From an uncultured Demequina sp. (GTDB lineage Bacteria > Actinomycetota > Actinomycetes > Actinomycetales > Demequinaceae), in the NCBI GenBank assembly GCA_937925595.1, contig CALALQ010000061.1:1-39558 (forward strand): 39,558 nt of DNA, given 5' to 3'. The notes under the pieces are model-generated. The model did not search any database, was not told the origin of the DNA, and saw nothing but the letters and a program-made list of their open reading frames with translations. A program made the translations under genes and the position numbers. Positions 8,501-15,230 of the stretch are shown here, piece by piece; the stretch's first letter is position 1; the number at the start of each line of letters is the position of its first letter.

Positions 8501-9694
8501 TGGGCTCACATCCCAGGGGCGATGCGTGCGGTGCAGGGCGTCGAAGCGGGCTTGGGCGTTGCGGCGGGCGTGCAGCAGCCGTTCGCCGGCCGCGCGGATC
8601 GCGTCGTCGTCGACGTCCACGCCGCCCATGGTGATCGAGGCGAGCAGTCGCGAGCGAGCAGTCGCATCCTGCGCTCCGTCCACCGCAATGTCGCCGGCAC
8701 CCGCGTATTCAAGACGGTTGGAGATCGACCGCAGCAGCGCTGGCTTTCCGGCGACCACCAGCAGGCATTTGCCCGACGCTGCGCCGTCGGCAGCGATAGC
8801 GGCCACCATTCCTGCGGTGTCGAATCCTGGGCCGCCCTGGATGAACATCGAGCGTCCGGTTGCGACGGCATCGAGGGCAGCGAATTGTGCGTCGTCGAGG
8901 TCACCGATGCCGCGCTCGGCAAAGGGGTCGCGGTCGCCGACCGGGAAGGCGGGGATGGGCACGGTGAGGCGAGCGGTCGCCTCGTGGTCGCCAGCAACTG
9001 CCGCCACGATGTCGGACTTGCGCAGCACCGGGCCCAGGTCGTCAAGGTCGTCGACGAGCCGCTGCTCGGGATCGTCGAAGGCGCCGAGCAGGAGCCGCTC
9101 CCGCACCTCGAAGTCCGGGCCGAAGTAGCCGCCGAGTTCGCGCACCGCGTTCCACACCGGCCGGGGGTCGAACGCGCTGCCGCCGGCGCGCGCGGGGACC
9201 AGCGCGGCGACCTTCTCCTCCGCGCCGGGAGCCCTGTCGCGGATCTCCGTGAGGAGCACCGGGTTGACGTAGACGTCGTCGAGCATCGTGACGAACGCGT
9301 CAGCGCCGCGCGCGTCATCCCACAGGACGGGGCGCATGACGAGCGGCATCTCGCGCTTATGTCCGTCCTGCGTCCACTGCACGGTGCCGACCACGAGTGC
9401 GGCCGTCCACACACCCGTTGCCGCGCGCACCTGAGCGGCGTTCTCGCGGATGATCGCGGCCCTGTGCTCCGCGGCGAGAAGCGCCTGTTCATCACGGATG
9501 AGGGCGCTGAGCAGCGTGGGGCGATTGGCGAAGAAGGGAGCCAGTCCGCCCGGATGGGCGCCGGCAAGATCGATGAGGTGAGCGCGCGAATGACTCAGGT
9601 CGCGAAGAGGCGAAACCGTCGCGCTTGCATGCAGCTGGTCACGCCACTCGCGCAGCGCTTCCGCGACTAGTGCGCGACCGATGTAGTCCACCAC
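5519..9694 (-). CDS. Large helicase-like protein with degenerate ATPase motifs and a Vsr/MTES_1575-like C-terminal region
   Basis: 1391 residues from the GTG at 9694, 6 bases after a -10 hexamer. The order of parts follows the large SF1 helicases of the DUF4011/DUF3320 type. The helicase core begins near residue 275, where the expected GPPGTGKS loop reads GGPGFDTAG, lacking the lysine and serine. The Walker B region near 830 reads VVIAGAESLAL in place of DEASQ, motif III reads GDAEAATR in place of GDPKQ, and motif VI near 1030 reads QALAQALVASHAR in place of LNVALTRAR. Residues 1095-1190 (LRAEGYAVRLRYGAGV to RDRLRWQTSRLERLGWIVV) match the pattern of the MTES_1575/Vsr-like nuclease domain, again without clear catalytic acids. 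The last 190 residues are acidic with long Glu-Pro repeats. The reading frame is intact, so it is kept by selection, probably as a scaffold or DNA-binding protein. Confidence 0.8.
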   Translation of the reverse strand: MVDYIGRALVAEALREWRDQLHASATVSPLRDLSHSRAHLIDLAGAHPGGLAPFFANRPTLLSALIRDEQALLAAEHRAAIIRENAAQVRAATGVWTAALVVGTVQWTQDGHKREMPLVMRPVLWDDARGADAFVTMLDDVYVNPVLLTEIRDRAPGAEEKVAALVPARAGGSAFDPRPVWNAVRELGGYFGPDFEVRERLLLGAFDDPEQRLVDDLDDLGPVLRKSDIVAAVAGDHEATARLTVPIPAFPVGDRDPFAERGIGDLDDAQFAALDAVATGRSMFIQGGPGFDTAGMVAAIAADGAASGKCLLVVAGKPALLRSISNRLEYAGAGDIAVDGAQDATARSRLLASITMGGVDVDDDAIRAAGERLLHARRNAQARFDALHRTHRPWDVSPFEAVQAIVRLTSTAPFPATTVRLSADAGAIISEHGFASVADAVVTKLGERDEVTTETAPITMSNVELVPWWSPVTDDPAEGAALDEALATLLVRHIPKMRTESALAAHETGVDEATSLAHWSDQVQLFTDLRATLEIFSPAVFHRSLHDLVEATAPSSERETAIARRDRRALVRRAVELLRPGRSKASLHADLVKANDQALRWRAMASAGGWPVVPDDFDIFADRVEQVLRLWTRLAGPIQQVTGRDDLPELPWDDMTRILTELAEGIPGTLEAARARPLEKDLTEVGLGGLLEDLRARGASPEQVRRDLEFAWWASAYEAMVTADPRLASQGALAQAVAEFVAADAAFGELRIGPLMRAVAERRRSAIARNPDAARDLFAALMEDASAPYRDLWASHGPVVSSLRPVVLATAEQVARIAPPEQVIDTVVIAGAESLALAETIPAIARARQVVVIGDAEAATRSAVSVLATLLPKVVMPVAPQPRDPRVTTVLGAMAYGRVLQPLPTAGSGSRLEVTVLDAVDSVPAGRDSVESTRAEVMTVLELVDRNARTVPRRSLAIVAGNEVHANRLRTAIRERDESLAERVDVVPMGEAGGIDVDEVIISLGYARDVRGHLPTGLGVLGEDWGRQALAQALVASHARVTIVTALDASHLSDIADTAEDPEAIDALRDLITRGEGEPVAPERPEPGPSDWLLSDIAARLRAEGYAVRLRYGAGVDTIPMVVGGPRDRGYRVAVVTDESTAGSPVSLRDRLRWQTSRLERLGWIVVPLWTLDVFTDPENALATIRDALDAEIAALTAALPTISIPLVKAEQADSDEAEAEPAPAEPVFDIEDPAAEPLVVAVETDAATEPEPEPEPEADAEAPEELEEQSEIEIVEVEGYDDDDEDAEEPGAEPEPELEPESEPEPEPEPEPEPEPEPEPVRQRIPTMGFGVPKLAQPQRRAPAKPTPPKGVDRPLIPTRAWEDEDVAWGGRESSSRDDELKRDKPPHWG
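5667..5681 (-). repeat. Exact copy of the dispersed 15-base motif
   Basis: GCCACAGCGTCGGGC on the minus strand, inside the coding tail of the helicase-like gene. Confidence 0.85.
5743..5820. repeat. GAGCCG-type hexanucleotide tract
   Basis: An almost uninterrupted run of six-base units (ggctcc/ggctcg on the plus strand) encoding Glu-Pro repeats near the C-terminus of the helicase-like protein. A second shorter tract of ggctca units lies at 5922-5950. Units of six keep the frame, so length changes would be tolerated. Confidence 0.8.
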
Positions 9695-9700
9695 TCCCCT

Positions 9701-9706
9701 ACGGTA
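9701..9706 (-). promoter_or_regulatory. -10 element, leaderless promoter of the helicase-like gene
   Basis: TACCGT (minus strand) ends 6 bases before the GTG at 9694; the spacer is AGGGGA, so a ribosome-binding role cannot be excluded with the second GTG at 9691. Confidence 0.45.
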
Positions 9707-9841
9707 CCGAGGCCCGCGCCGCGGTCCTCGCCACCACGCCGCCCCCGGCCCCAGCGTCGGGCCAAAAAGCAGACAGTGCGCGCCAACTTCATCAGCCGAC
9801 ACGCACTGCTGAGGCGATTGTGGCCCCCGTTTGGCGCACAG

Positions 9842-11152
9842 TCAATTTGCGCCGCGCCGACGCTTGATCACCTCGCGTATGGGCGGCACCACGATCCCGT
9901 CTTGGGCCATAACAGCCCTGGTTCGACGGCGGTTTCGGAGGACGCCGACGAGGCCGACGATCCACACCAGGGCGAGCGAGGCGAAGGCCACCCGGTACTC
10001 GTTGAGGGTGTAGGAGGTGGAGCCTGGCGGCGAGACCAGCTGCAGGACGAGGCCCACGAGCAGGACTCCCGCGATCGTTGATGAGAATCCGCCCATGTTG
10101 ACGAATCCGGAGGCGGTGCCGAGCCGCTCATGCGGCGCATATGAGCGCGCGAAGTCCATCCCCACGAGCGAGATGGGGCCGCCCATGCCGATCACGAGGC
10201 AGAACAGACCCAGCTGCCACAGGGGACGCGGGGTGTCGAAGGCGAGAAGAACCACCCACGCGACGGCAGTGGCTCCGGCGGAGCCCAGGACGATCCACGT
10301 ACGCCGCAGCGGGTGTCGCGCGGTGAGGACGCCGGCGATGGGGCCGGAGACCATGGCGGAGACGGTGAGGACGATCAGCAGGCCACTCGCCTGGGCCGGA
10401 CTGAGGCCCTGCGCGGTGATGAAGAACGGCACACCCCACAACAGCGAGATGACGTTCGCGGAGAACGGCGGCAGGAAGTGGGTCCAGAAGCCGAGGCGAG
10501 TGCCCACGTGCTCGGTGGCGGCGCGAATGGAGGCCCAGAACTTCTCACGCTCCGCGGCGATCGAGCCGGTCTCGGCGCGCGGCATGCGGACGCGCAGCAC
10601 GGCAATGGCTGCGCCAACCATGCCGAAGGCCGCAAGTCCCGCGAAGGCGGGCGACCAGCCCTGCTCGTGGAGCAGCCAGGCCACGGGGACGGCCGTGGCG
10701 ATCTGACCGGCGTGCCCCACGAGGGCGGTGAACTGCATGAGCACGGGCACTCGCCTGGCCGGGAACCAGTGGGCGATGAGGCGAGCGGCGCTGAGGAAGA
10801 TGGGTGCGTCACCGGCGCCGATGAGGATGCGAGCGAGGATCGCGAGCGCGAAGTTGTCAGTGACGGCAAGCACGAGCTGGCCGAGTGCCATGAGCATCGA
10901 GCCCACCGTCATGAGGGTGCGGGGGCCAAAGCGGTCCAAGAGGTGACCCGCCGGGATCTGCAGCAGCATGTACGCCGCCACCTGCGTGACAGACAGGAGC
11001 GCGAGGCCGGTCGCCTCGATCTCGAAGCGGTCAAGCGCCTCGACGCCAGCGACACCCAGAGCGGTGCGGTGAACTACCGCGATGAAGTAGACGCAGACCG
11101 CCGCGATGTAGATACCCCAGACCCCGCGAGCGGCGCGGGCGGTCTGGGTCAC
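9842..11152 (-). CDS. MFS transporter
   Basis: 436 residues with about twelve membrane segments, the usual size of the major facilitator superfamily. The first helix is IYIAAVCVYFIAVVHRTALG; the loop 2-3 motif is seen as GHLLDRFGPRTLMTVG (residues 75-90), the A-motif G-x-L-x-D-R-x-G-x-R. The second half starts after a central loop (EREKFWASIRAATEHVG) and has TARHPLRRTWIVLGSAGAT and DFARSYAPHERLGTASGFVNMGG. The substrate is unknown; the HRTALGVAG start is common in nitrate/sugar-phosphate-like branches but not decisive. It starts at a GTG 6 bases after a -10 hexamer. About 150 bases separate it from the helicase-like gene in the same direction. Confidence 0.88.
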   Translation of the reverse strand: MTQTARAARGVWGIYIAAVCVYFIAVVHRTALGVAGVEALDRFEIEATGLALLSVTQVAAYMLLQIPAGHLLDRFGPRTLMTVGSMLMALGQLVLAVTDNFALAILARILIGAGDAPIFLSAARLIAHWFPARRVPVLMQFTALVGHAGQIATAVPVAWLLHEQGWSPAFAGLAAFGMVGAAIAVLRVRMPRAETGSIAAEREKFWASIRAATEHVGTRLGFWTHFLPPFSANVISLLWGVPFFITAQGLSPAQASGLLIVLTVSAMVSGPIAGVLTARHPLRRTWIVLGSAGATAVAWVVLLAFDTPRPLWQLGLFCLVIGMGGPISLVGMDFARSYAPHERLGTASGFVNMGGFSSTIAGVLLVGLVLQLVSPPGSTSYTLNEYRVAFASLALVWIVGLVGVLRNRRRTRAVMAQDGIVVPPIREVIKRRRGAN

Positions 11153-11158
11153 GTACTT

Positions 11159-11164
11159 AGCGTA
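11159..11164 (-). promoter_or_regulatory. -10 element, leaderless promoter of the MFS gene
   Basis: TACGCT (minus strand) ends 6 bases before the GTG at 11152. Confidence 0.5.
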
Positions 11165-11193
11165 GGCCCGGCGAACTAGGACCTTCGCCGCCG

Positions 11194-11868
11194 CTACAGG
11201 GTCCGGAAGTGCTCCACATAGGCGAAGGGCGTGATCTCAAGTATGCGTTCCTTATGCTCCCGGCGAGCGTGGATCGCATCTTCGAATGCTCCGATGAGGA
11301 CGTGGTCCAGCTCCGACTCGGTTTGCGCCAGGCCCCTCAGGAACCGCAGGAGGGGAATCGGGTCTTCATCGATGCCGAGGTGGTGCTGTATGAAGCCCAT
11401 TGCGCCGTCGTGGTAACGGTCCTCGTGATTCTCGCCGGGCTCGAGTTCGCCGCCCATCCATACGTAGGCCTCTGCTGCTTGCGCGAGGTTGAGGAGCGGT
11501 TCCCACGGCTCACTGTCGTCGGACCCGTCCGACTCCTCGTAACTATCGGAGCCGAATATGTGGAGGCTGAGCGTCGTCCAAGGCTCCTCGTCAGACAGAT
11601 CAAAGATGGTCTGCTTGGTGGCGGGGTGGCGCTCATGGAGCGCGTCGCGGATCTCACTGCAGATGAGTTCCATCGAACGCTCGTCCTTCGCGGAGAGCAG
11701 CAACGTCTCGATGAAGTCGATGGGTTCGAGCTCGGCGCGAAGTCGGCGGTCGACGGCCACCCGCCCAGGGCGAGCGTCGAGCATCTGGCCAACCGAAGCG
11801 TCGGCCGGGAGCTCAAGCCACGCGCGGACGCCTTCCGCGATCTCCTCGTCCGTGGCCCCCTCAGTCAT
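11194..11868 (-). CDS. Hypothetical acidic protein of the tRNA-Arg block
   Basis: 224 residues; I do not recognise a family. It is strongly acidic (for example DSYEESDGSDDSEPWEP at residues 107-123), mostly helical in appearance, with no signal peptide or membrane segment. A -10 hexamer lies 6 bases before the ATG, so it has its own promoter. It lies downstream of the VapBC45-like pair in the same direction and shares the slightly lower GC content of that block, which suggests joint acquisition. The size and acidity would fit an immunity or anti-restriction protein, but there is no positive evidence for either. Confidence 0.7.
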   Translation of the reverse strand: MTEGATDEEIAEGVRAWLELPADASVGQMLDARPGRVAVDRRLRAELEPIDFIETLLLSAKDERSMELICSEIRDALHERHPATKQTIFDLSDEEPWTTLSLHIFGSDSYEESDGSDDSEPWEPLLNLAQAAEAYVWMGGELEPGENHEDRYHDGAMGFIQHHLGIDEDPIPLLRFLRGLAQTESELDHVLIGAFEDAIHARREHKERILEITPFAYVEHFRTL

Positions 11869-11874
11869 TCCGCC

Positions 11875-11880
11875 AGCGTA
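11875..11880 (-). promoter_or_regulatory. -10 element, leaderless promoter of the hypothetical gene
   Basis: TACGCT (minus strand) ends 6 bases before the ATG at 11868. Confidence 0.45.
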
Positions 11881-11931
11881 CCTGCGCTCACGGCCCGCGG
11901 CAATGAGGTCATCGCACCGCAGACGAACGCG

Positions 11932-12348
11932 TCAGCGTGGCTGCGGCGAGAGGTGGGACCTTGAGATGCCCTTGATCCCAAGCTTTAGGGCCCAGGGCCC
12001 CTCGCCCAGTTCCTCGAACTTTGCCGCGAGCTGGTGTTCGTACTTGAGGAAGAGTTCGACTTGATTTTGGGGGCCAAGATCGCGCTTTGCCCCTATCCAG
12101 ACGGACCTCACCCGGTGGGCGTAGTACAACCTCAACTCGGCCGGCCGGGAGCGGATGTGCCGATCCCGGCTCAAGACGATAAAGCCTCGCTCGCCAACGA
12201 CAGGGAGCCAATCCGTGTCTTTCGCCCCCCTAGGTATCTCAGGCAGATCCTCATGGCCCGGATACAACACGTCCGTGCGGCCCTCGATACGGAGCAACTT
12301 GCCCATGCCTAGGAGGTTCTCATCGGCGAAGTACACCGGACCCCCCAA
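11932..12348 (-). CDS. VapC45-like PIN-like toxin
   Basis: 138 residues, the same length as VapC45 (Rv2019) of M. tuberculosis. The N-terminus VYFADENLLGMGKLLR (residues 5-20) holds the first acidic pair of the PIN-like fold, followed by DVLYPGHEDLPEIPRGAKDTDWL with the second acidic group and FIVLSRDRHIRSRPAELRLY with the third, as in the VapC45 PIN-like family. PIN toxins cleave RNA, often tRNA or rRNA, using Mg2+ held by these acids. The TTG at 12348 begins 7 bases after the antitoxin stop; a GTG at 12336, five bases after a run of six G, is an equally good start. It is co-transcribed with the antitoxin upstream. Confidence 0.82.
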   Translation of the reverse strand: MGGPVYFADENLLGMGKLLRIEGRTDVLYPGHEDLPEIPRGAKDTDWLPVVGERGFIVLSRDRHIRSRPAELRLYYAHRVRSVWIGAKRDLGPQNQVELFLKYEHQLAAKFEELGEGPWALKLGIKGISRSHLSPQPR

Positions 12349-12354
12349 GCCGCG

Positions 12355-13032
12355 CTACGCGGCGCGCTCTCGCCCGGCAATGAGTTCGAAGCGGATGGCC
12401 TCATCGACTTGCGCCGGGGTCAAGTCGTAGAGATCAGCAAGTTCGGCGATGCTCGCCCCCGCACGCATGTCCTCCGCCAACGCATCCGTCCGCACATTTC
12501 CGATGGCAGGCTGGCCGAATGCGTGTTCAGGGTCCATAGCGACGGCGGGAGTGCGCTGGTTCGGCTTGAAGCGCGTCACGACCTCGTCTTCATACTCGAC
12601 GGCAGCCGAGAAGCGATCCACCGCGTTGCCCAACATCAACTGCCCGTTCCGTACGACTACTAGCCGGAGTTCGTTCTCAAGCCCGACCTTGTCCTGCACG
12701 ACGCGAACCAGTTCCTTGCCCTCGGAACTAAGGAAAGGACGAGCGAGGGCGAGCGGGTAGCGACCAAACTCCTTGCGCAGTTCGACGATGGCTGGCCGCA
12801 TTCTCTGAACAGGCACTCGCGTGCGGAACTCTGCCAGGAGACGAGCCTCGACCATCTCACCCCAAGTGACCGCGTCAGAACCGGATGGGGCTTCGCGAAG
12901 AACAGGCTCGTAGAATCGCGAACCCCGCTGATAGCCCTCTAGCCATCGACGGGCGGTACCCGCGTACAGACCCACGAGGCGATCAACGTCACCGTAAGAG
13001 TAGATCTCCCGATCGAGGAGCGAGACAGCCAT
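12355..13032 (-). CDS. VapB45-like antitoxin (DUF433 domain)
   Basis: 225 residues from the ATG at 13032, chosen by the -10 hexamer 6 bases upstream. The N-terminal half (LDREIYSYGDVDRLVGLYAGTARRWLEGY, residues 6-34) is a MerR-like helix-turn-helix that would bind the operator. The C-terminal part, EHAFGQPAIGNVRTDALAEDMRAGASIAELADLYDLTPAQVDEAIRFE (residues 168-215), is a typical DUF433 domain. This two-domain form is that of VapB45 (Rv2018). In such pairs the antitoxin neutralises the PIN-like toxin and represses the operon. Confidence 0.82.
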   Translation of the reverse strand: MAVSLLDREIYSYGDVDRLVGLYAGTARRWLEGYQRGSRFYEPVLREAPSGSDAVTWGEMVEARLLAEFRTRVPVQRMRPAIVELRKEFGRYPLALARPFLSSEGKELVRVVQDKVGLENELRLVVVRNGQLMLGNAVDRFSAAVEYEDEVVTRFKPNQRTPAVAMDPEHAFGQPAIGNVRTDALAEDMRAGASIAELADLYDLTPAQVDEAIRFELIAGRERAA

Positions 13033-13038
13033 GCGGGC

Positions 13039-13044
13039 ATTCTG
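13039..13044 (-). promoter_or_regulatory. -10 element of the VapBC45-like operon
   Basis: CAGAAT (minus strand) ends 6 bases before the ATG at 13032. Confidence 0.4.
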
Positions 13045-13118
13045 ACACGGAGCATGGACATGCCACAGCATTTCCAGACAGCAATCGGCTCCTTGTTGCG
13101 GCCTGCGCGCGGCGTCCA

Positions 13119-13154
13119 TCCCTCTGGGAGGCGAGTAGTCGCCAGCCAGAGGGA
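13119..13154 (-). terminator. Possible tRNA-Arg terminator hairpin
   Basis: TCCCTCTGG at 13119-13127 and CCAGAGGGA at 13146-13154 form a perfect 9-bp inverted repeat, 84 bases downstream of the tRNA 3' end. A third copy, TCCCTCTGG, follows at 13162-13170. No T run is present. Confidence 0.35.
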
Positions 13155-13237
13155 CCAAGCCGCGATGCGTCCCTCTGGAGCGAGAGTGGGGCCCGGGGAA
13201 GCGAGGGTGTCCCAAGGCGTGAGACGACAGCCAACAG

Positions 13238-13310
13238 TGCGCCTGGCGCGATTCGAACGCGCGACACCCGCTTTAGGAGAGCGGTGCTCTATCCCCTGAG
13301 CTACAGGCGC
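13238..13310 (-). tRNA. tRNA-Arg (anticodon CCT)
   Basis: 73 bases with a full cloverleaf on the minus strand: acceptor GCGCCTG/CAGGCGC with discriminator A, D-arm TAGCTCAGGGGATAGAGC, anticodon arm CCGCT-CTCCTAA-AGCGG with CCT at the anticodon, and T-arm with GTTCGAATC. CCA is not encoded. Its 3' end faces the accessory block at 11194-13032, the usual side for integration, but I find no repeat of the tRNA end at the far side of the block. Confidence 0.95.
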
Positions 13311-13333
13311 TCGGGACCGTACAAGGGTACCCG

Positions 13334-14314
13334 CTACCAGTTCGAGTGGACGTGCTCCCTGATCGACTGGTCGTAGATGGCTTGCAGCTTCTCCTCGACC
13401 TCCTTGGAGATCTCCGGAACGTCAACAGCCGTGGCGTTCGCACGCGCCTGCTCGGGCGTGCGCGCACCCGGGATGACCGTCGAGATGCCGGGCTGCTGGG
13501 TGAGCCACTTGAGCGCGAACTGCGCGGTGGTCCAGCCCTCCGGAGTGAGAGCGGCGACCTCGCGGGCCGCGGCCACGCCGATTTCGTAGGGCACACCAGA
13601 GAATGTCTCGCCCACGTTGAACGCCTCGCCGTGGCGATTGAAGTTGCGGTGGTCGTTGGGCGCGAAGGAGGTGTTCTCGTCGTACTTGCCGCTCAGCAGG
13701 CCCGACGCCAAGGGAACCCGGGCGATGATGGCCACCCCAGCGTCGGCGGCGGTCTCGATGACCTGCTCCAACGGCTTGCGGCGGAACAGGTTGACGATGA
13801 TCTGGATCGACGCAAGGCCGGGGTGCTTGAGCGCCTCGAGCGCCTCGTCACAGGCCTCGACGGACACGCCCCAGCGCGCGATGCGGCCCTCCGCCACAAG
13901 CGTCTCAAGCGCCTCATAGGTGGCGGGGTCGCTGAAGACGGGTGTGGGCGGGCAGTGCAGCTGGACCAGGTCCAGCGTGTCCATGCCCAGGTTCTCGCGG
14001 GAGCGGTCAGTCCAGGCGCGGAAGTTGTCGAGGTTGTAGGCCTCGGGAACGTGGGGGTTCGCGCGGCGGCCCATCTTGGTGGCCACGAAGATCTCGGGGT
14101 GGCGCGCGCGCAGTTCGCCAACGGCGCGCTCGGAGCGGCCATCTCCGTAGACGTCGGCCGTGTCGTAGAACGTCACGCCGCTGTCGTAGGCGGCGTCGAG
14201 GATCGCGGTGGCCGTCTCGTCGGCGACGTCACCCCAGTCCGCACCGAGCTGCCAGCAGCCAAGTCCAATTGCGGAAACGTCGCGGCCCAGCCGCGGAACA
14301 GAGTTGGAGTGCAT
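13334..14314 (-). CDS. Aldo/keto reductase
   Basis: 326 residues from the ATG at 14314. The enzyme is an NADPH-dependent TIM-barrel oxidoreductase. The catalytic residues are visible in DTADVYGDGRSE (Asp and Tyr, near residue 55), ATKMGRR (Lys near 82) and DLVQLHCPP (His near 119). GVSVEACDEALEALK and VIPGARTPEQARANATA near residue 275 form the cofactor phosphate site. The substrate is unknown. A -10 hexamer 7 bases upstream sets the start. It is read in the same direction as the NlpC/P60 gene, but that gene has its own terminator in between. Confidence 0.92.
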   Translation of the reverse strand: MHSNSVPRLGRDVSAIGLGCWQLGADWGDVADETATAILDAAYDSGVTFYDTADVYGDGRSERAVGELRARHPEIFVATKMGRRANPHVPEAYNLDNFRAWTDRSRENLGMDTLDLVQLHCPPTPVFSDPATYEALETLVAEGRIARWGVSVEACDEALEALKHPGLASIQIIVNLFRRKPLEQVIETAADAGVAIIARVPLASGLLSGKYDENTSFAPNDHRNFNRHGEAFNVGETFSGVPYEIGVAAAREVAALTPEGWTTAQFALKWLTQQPGISTVIPGARTPEQARANATAVDVPEISKEVEEKLQAIYDQSIREHVHSNW

Positions 14315-14321
14315 GCCATCA

Positions 14322-14327
14322 ACTGTA
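14322..14327 (-). promoter_or_regulatory. -10 element, leaderless promoter of the aldo/keto reductase
   Basis: TACAGT (minus strand) ends 7 bases before the ATG at 14314. Confidence 0.45.
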
Positions 14328-14356
14328 GGGCGATTCGCGACCTGCCCGCGAACGCA

Positions 14357-14384
14357 AATGAGGGGCCCCGAAGGACCCCTCATT
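14357..14384 (-). terminator. Hairpin terminator of the NlpC/P60 gene with UUCG loop
   Basis: On the minus strand AATGAGGGGTCC-TTCG-GGGCCCCTCATT forms a 12-bp stem (one G-U pair) closed by the very stable UUCG tetraloop, 16 bases after the stop of the NlpC/P60 gene. Confidence 0.85.
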
Positions 14385-14399
14385 CACAAGCGTCAGTTG

Positions 14400-15077
14400 T
14401 CAGCCGGTGACCCGCACGTAGGTGGGGTTCGACTGCCAGATGGCGCGGAACTGAATCGTCTTGCCGGGGACGGGCGAGTCGATCTGCAGGTTCTTGCCTG
14501 CGTAGAGCGCCACGTGGCCACGGGTCACGATGATGTCGCCCGGCTGAGGCGAGGACACGCGAGTGCCAACTCCCCAGTAAGCGCTCGAGGAGCGCGGCAG
14601 GGAGATGCCGAAGTGGGCGTAGACGTATGAGACGAAGCCTGAGCAGTCGAAGCCGGCAGGCGTGCTGCCGCCTCGCTTGTACGGCGTGCCGACGAACTTC
14701 GAGGCGTAAGCGATGACCTTAGAGCCGGCAATCGCCTGCTTCACCTTGGCGGACTGCACAACGGGGCGAGACTTGCTCACCGCGGTGCTTCCACTGGAGG
14801 TGGCCCGCTGAACCACTACGGGGTTCTTCTTGACCTTCACCGTGGGCGTGTCCACCTCGAACGCGGCGTCTGCATCAGCCGAGATCTGGGAGGGGGCTGC
14901 CGCAAGGGCGTTGGCCTGGTCGAGGTTGGCAGCGAGCACGTTGGCCGCGTCCGGAGTGACAGGTCCTGTAGTCACCAGGGCTGCAGCTGCGGCTCCCGTA
15001 AGGGGAACCACGATGAGTGCTGCAGATGCTGCGGCCGCCACCGCGCGAGTCCTGGCGCGCATGTATCCGTGAGTCAA
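14400..15077 (-). CDS. Secreted NlpC/P60 (C40) peptidoglycan peptidase
   Basis: 225 residues. The TTG at 15077 is preferred because AAGGAA lies 8 bases upstream; an in-frame ATG at 15062 would shorten the signal peptide by five residues. The N-terminus (RARTRAVAAAASAALIVVPLTGAAAAA) is an export signal. A low-complexity stretch to residue 115 is followed by the C40 domain: VIAYASKFVGTPYKRGGSTPAGFDCSGFVSYVYA with the catalytic Cys in FDCSGF, and GDIIVTRGHVALYAGKN with the catalytic His. Such enzymes cut peptidoglycan stem peptides during growth and separation. A leader of about 100-150 bases precedes it, and a strong terminator follows. Confidence 0.9.
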   Translation of the reverse strand: MTHGYMRARTRAVAAAASAALIVVPLTGAAAAALVTTGPVTPDAANVLAANLDQANALAAAPSQISADADAAFEVDTPTVKVKKNPVVVQRATSSGSTAVSKSRPVVQSAKVKQAIAGSKVIAYASKFVGTPYKRGGSTPAGFDCSGFVSYVYAHFGISLPRSSSAYWGVGTRVSSPQPGDIIVTRGHVALYAGKNLQIDSPVPGKTIQFRAIWQSNPTYVRVTG

Positions 15078-15230
15078 ATTGTTCGTTCCTTCCGCGCCCT
15101 GTGCGCGTCGATGTTTCCAGAGCCTCAACGCGTTGCCGCCGCAACTCGTTCCCTCTTGTTTGGGCTCCCTAAGAGGTTCAACCTCTGCTGTCTTGTCGGG
15201 TTCCAGGGTACATAGTTTTCGCCAAGATCC
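15078..15230 (-). promoter_or_regulatory. 5' leader of the NlpC/P60 gene
   Basis: This gap after the dtxR stop holds the promoter and leader of the NlpC/P60 gene. Read on the minus strand, it has an AT-rich stretch GAAAACTATGTACCCT near 15204-15219 that could be the -10 region, then a hairpin AGAGGTT-G-AACCTCT (15169-15183) and GTTGCGGCGGCAAC (15130-15143). Long leaders before cell-wall hydrolase genes in actinobacteria can be c-di-AMP riboswitches, but the conserved blocks of that class are not convincing here. Confidence 0.35.

Noticed and set aside
11153..11193. Left attachment site matching the 3' end of tRNA-Arg
   Set aside because: No run of more than a few bases matching the tRNA end is visible near the left border of the accessory block, so I do not call an integrated element.
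15078..15230. Possible c-di-AMP (ydaO) riboswitch in the leader of the NlpC/P60 gene
   Set aside because: The gene type is right and GAACCCGACA resembles one conserved block, but the block is at the wrong end of the leader and the other conserved parts are missing. A covariance-model search would decide.
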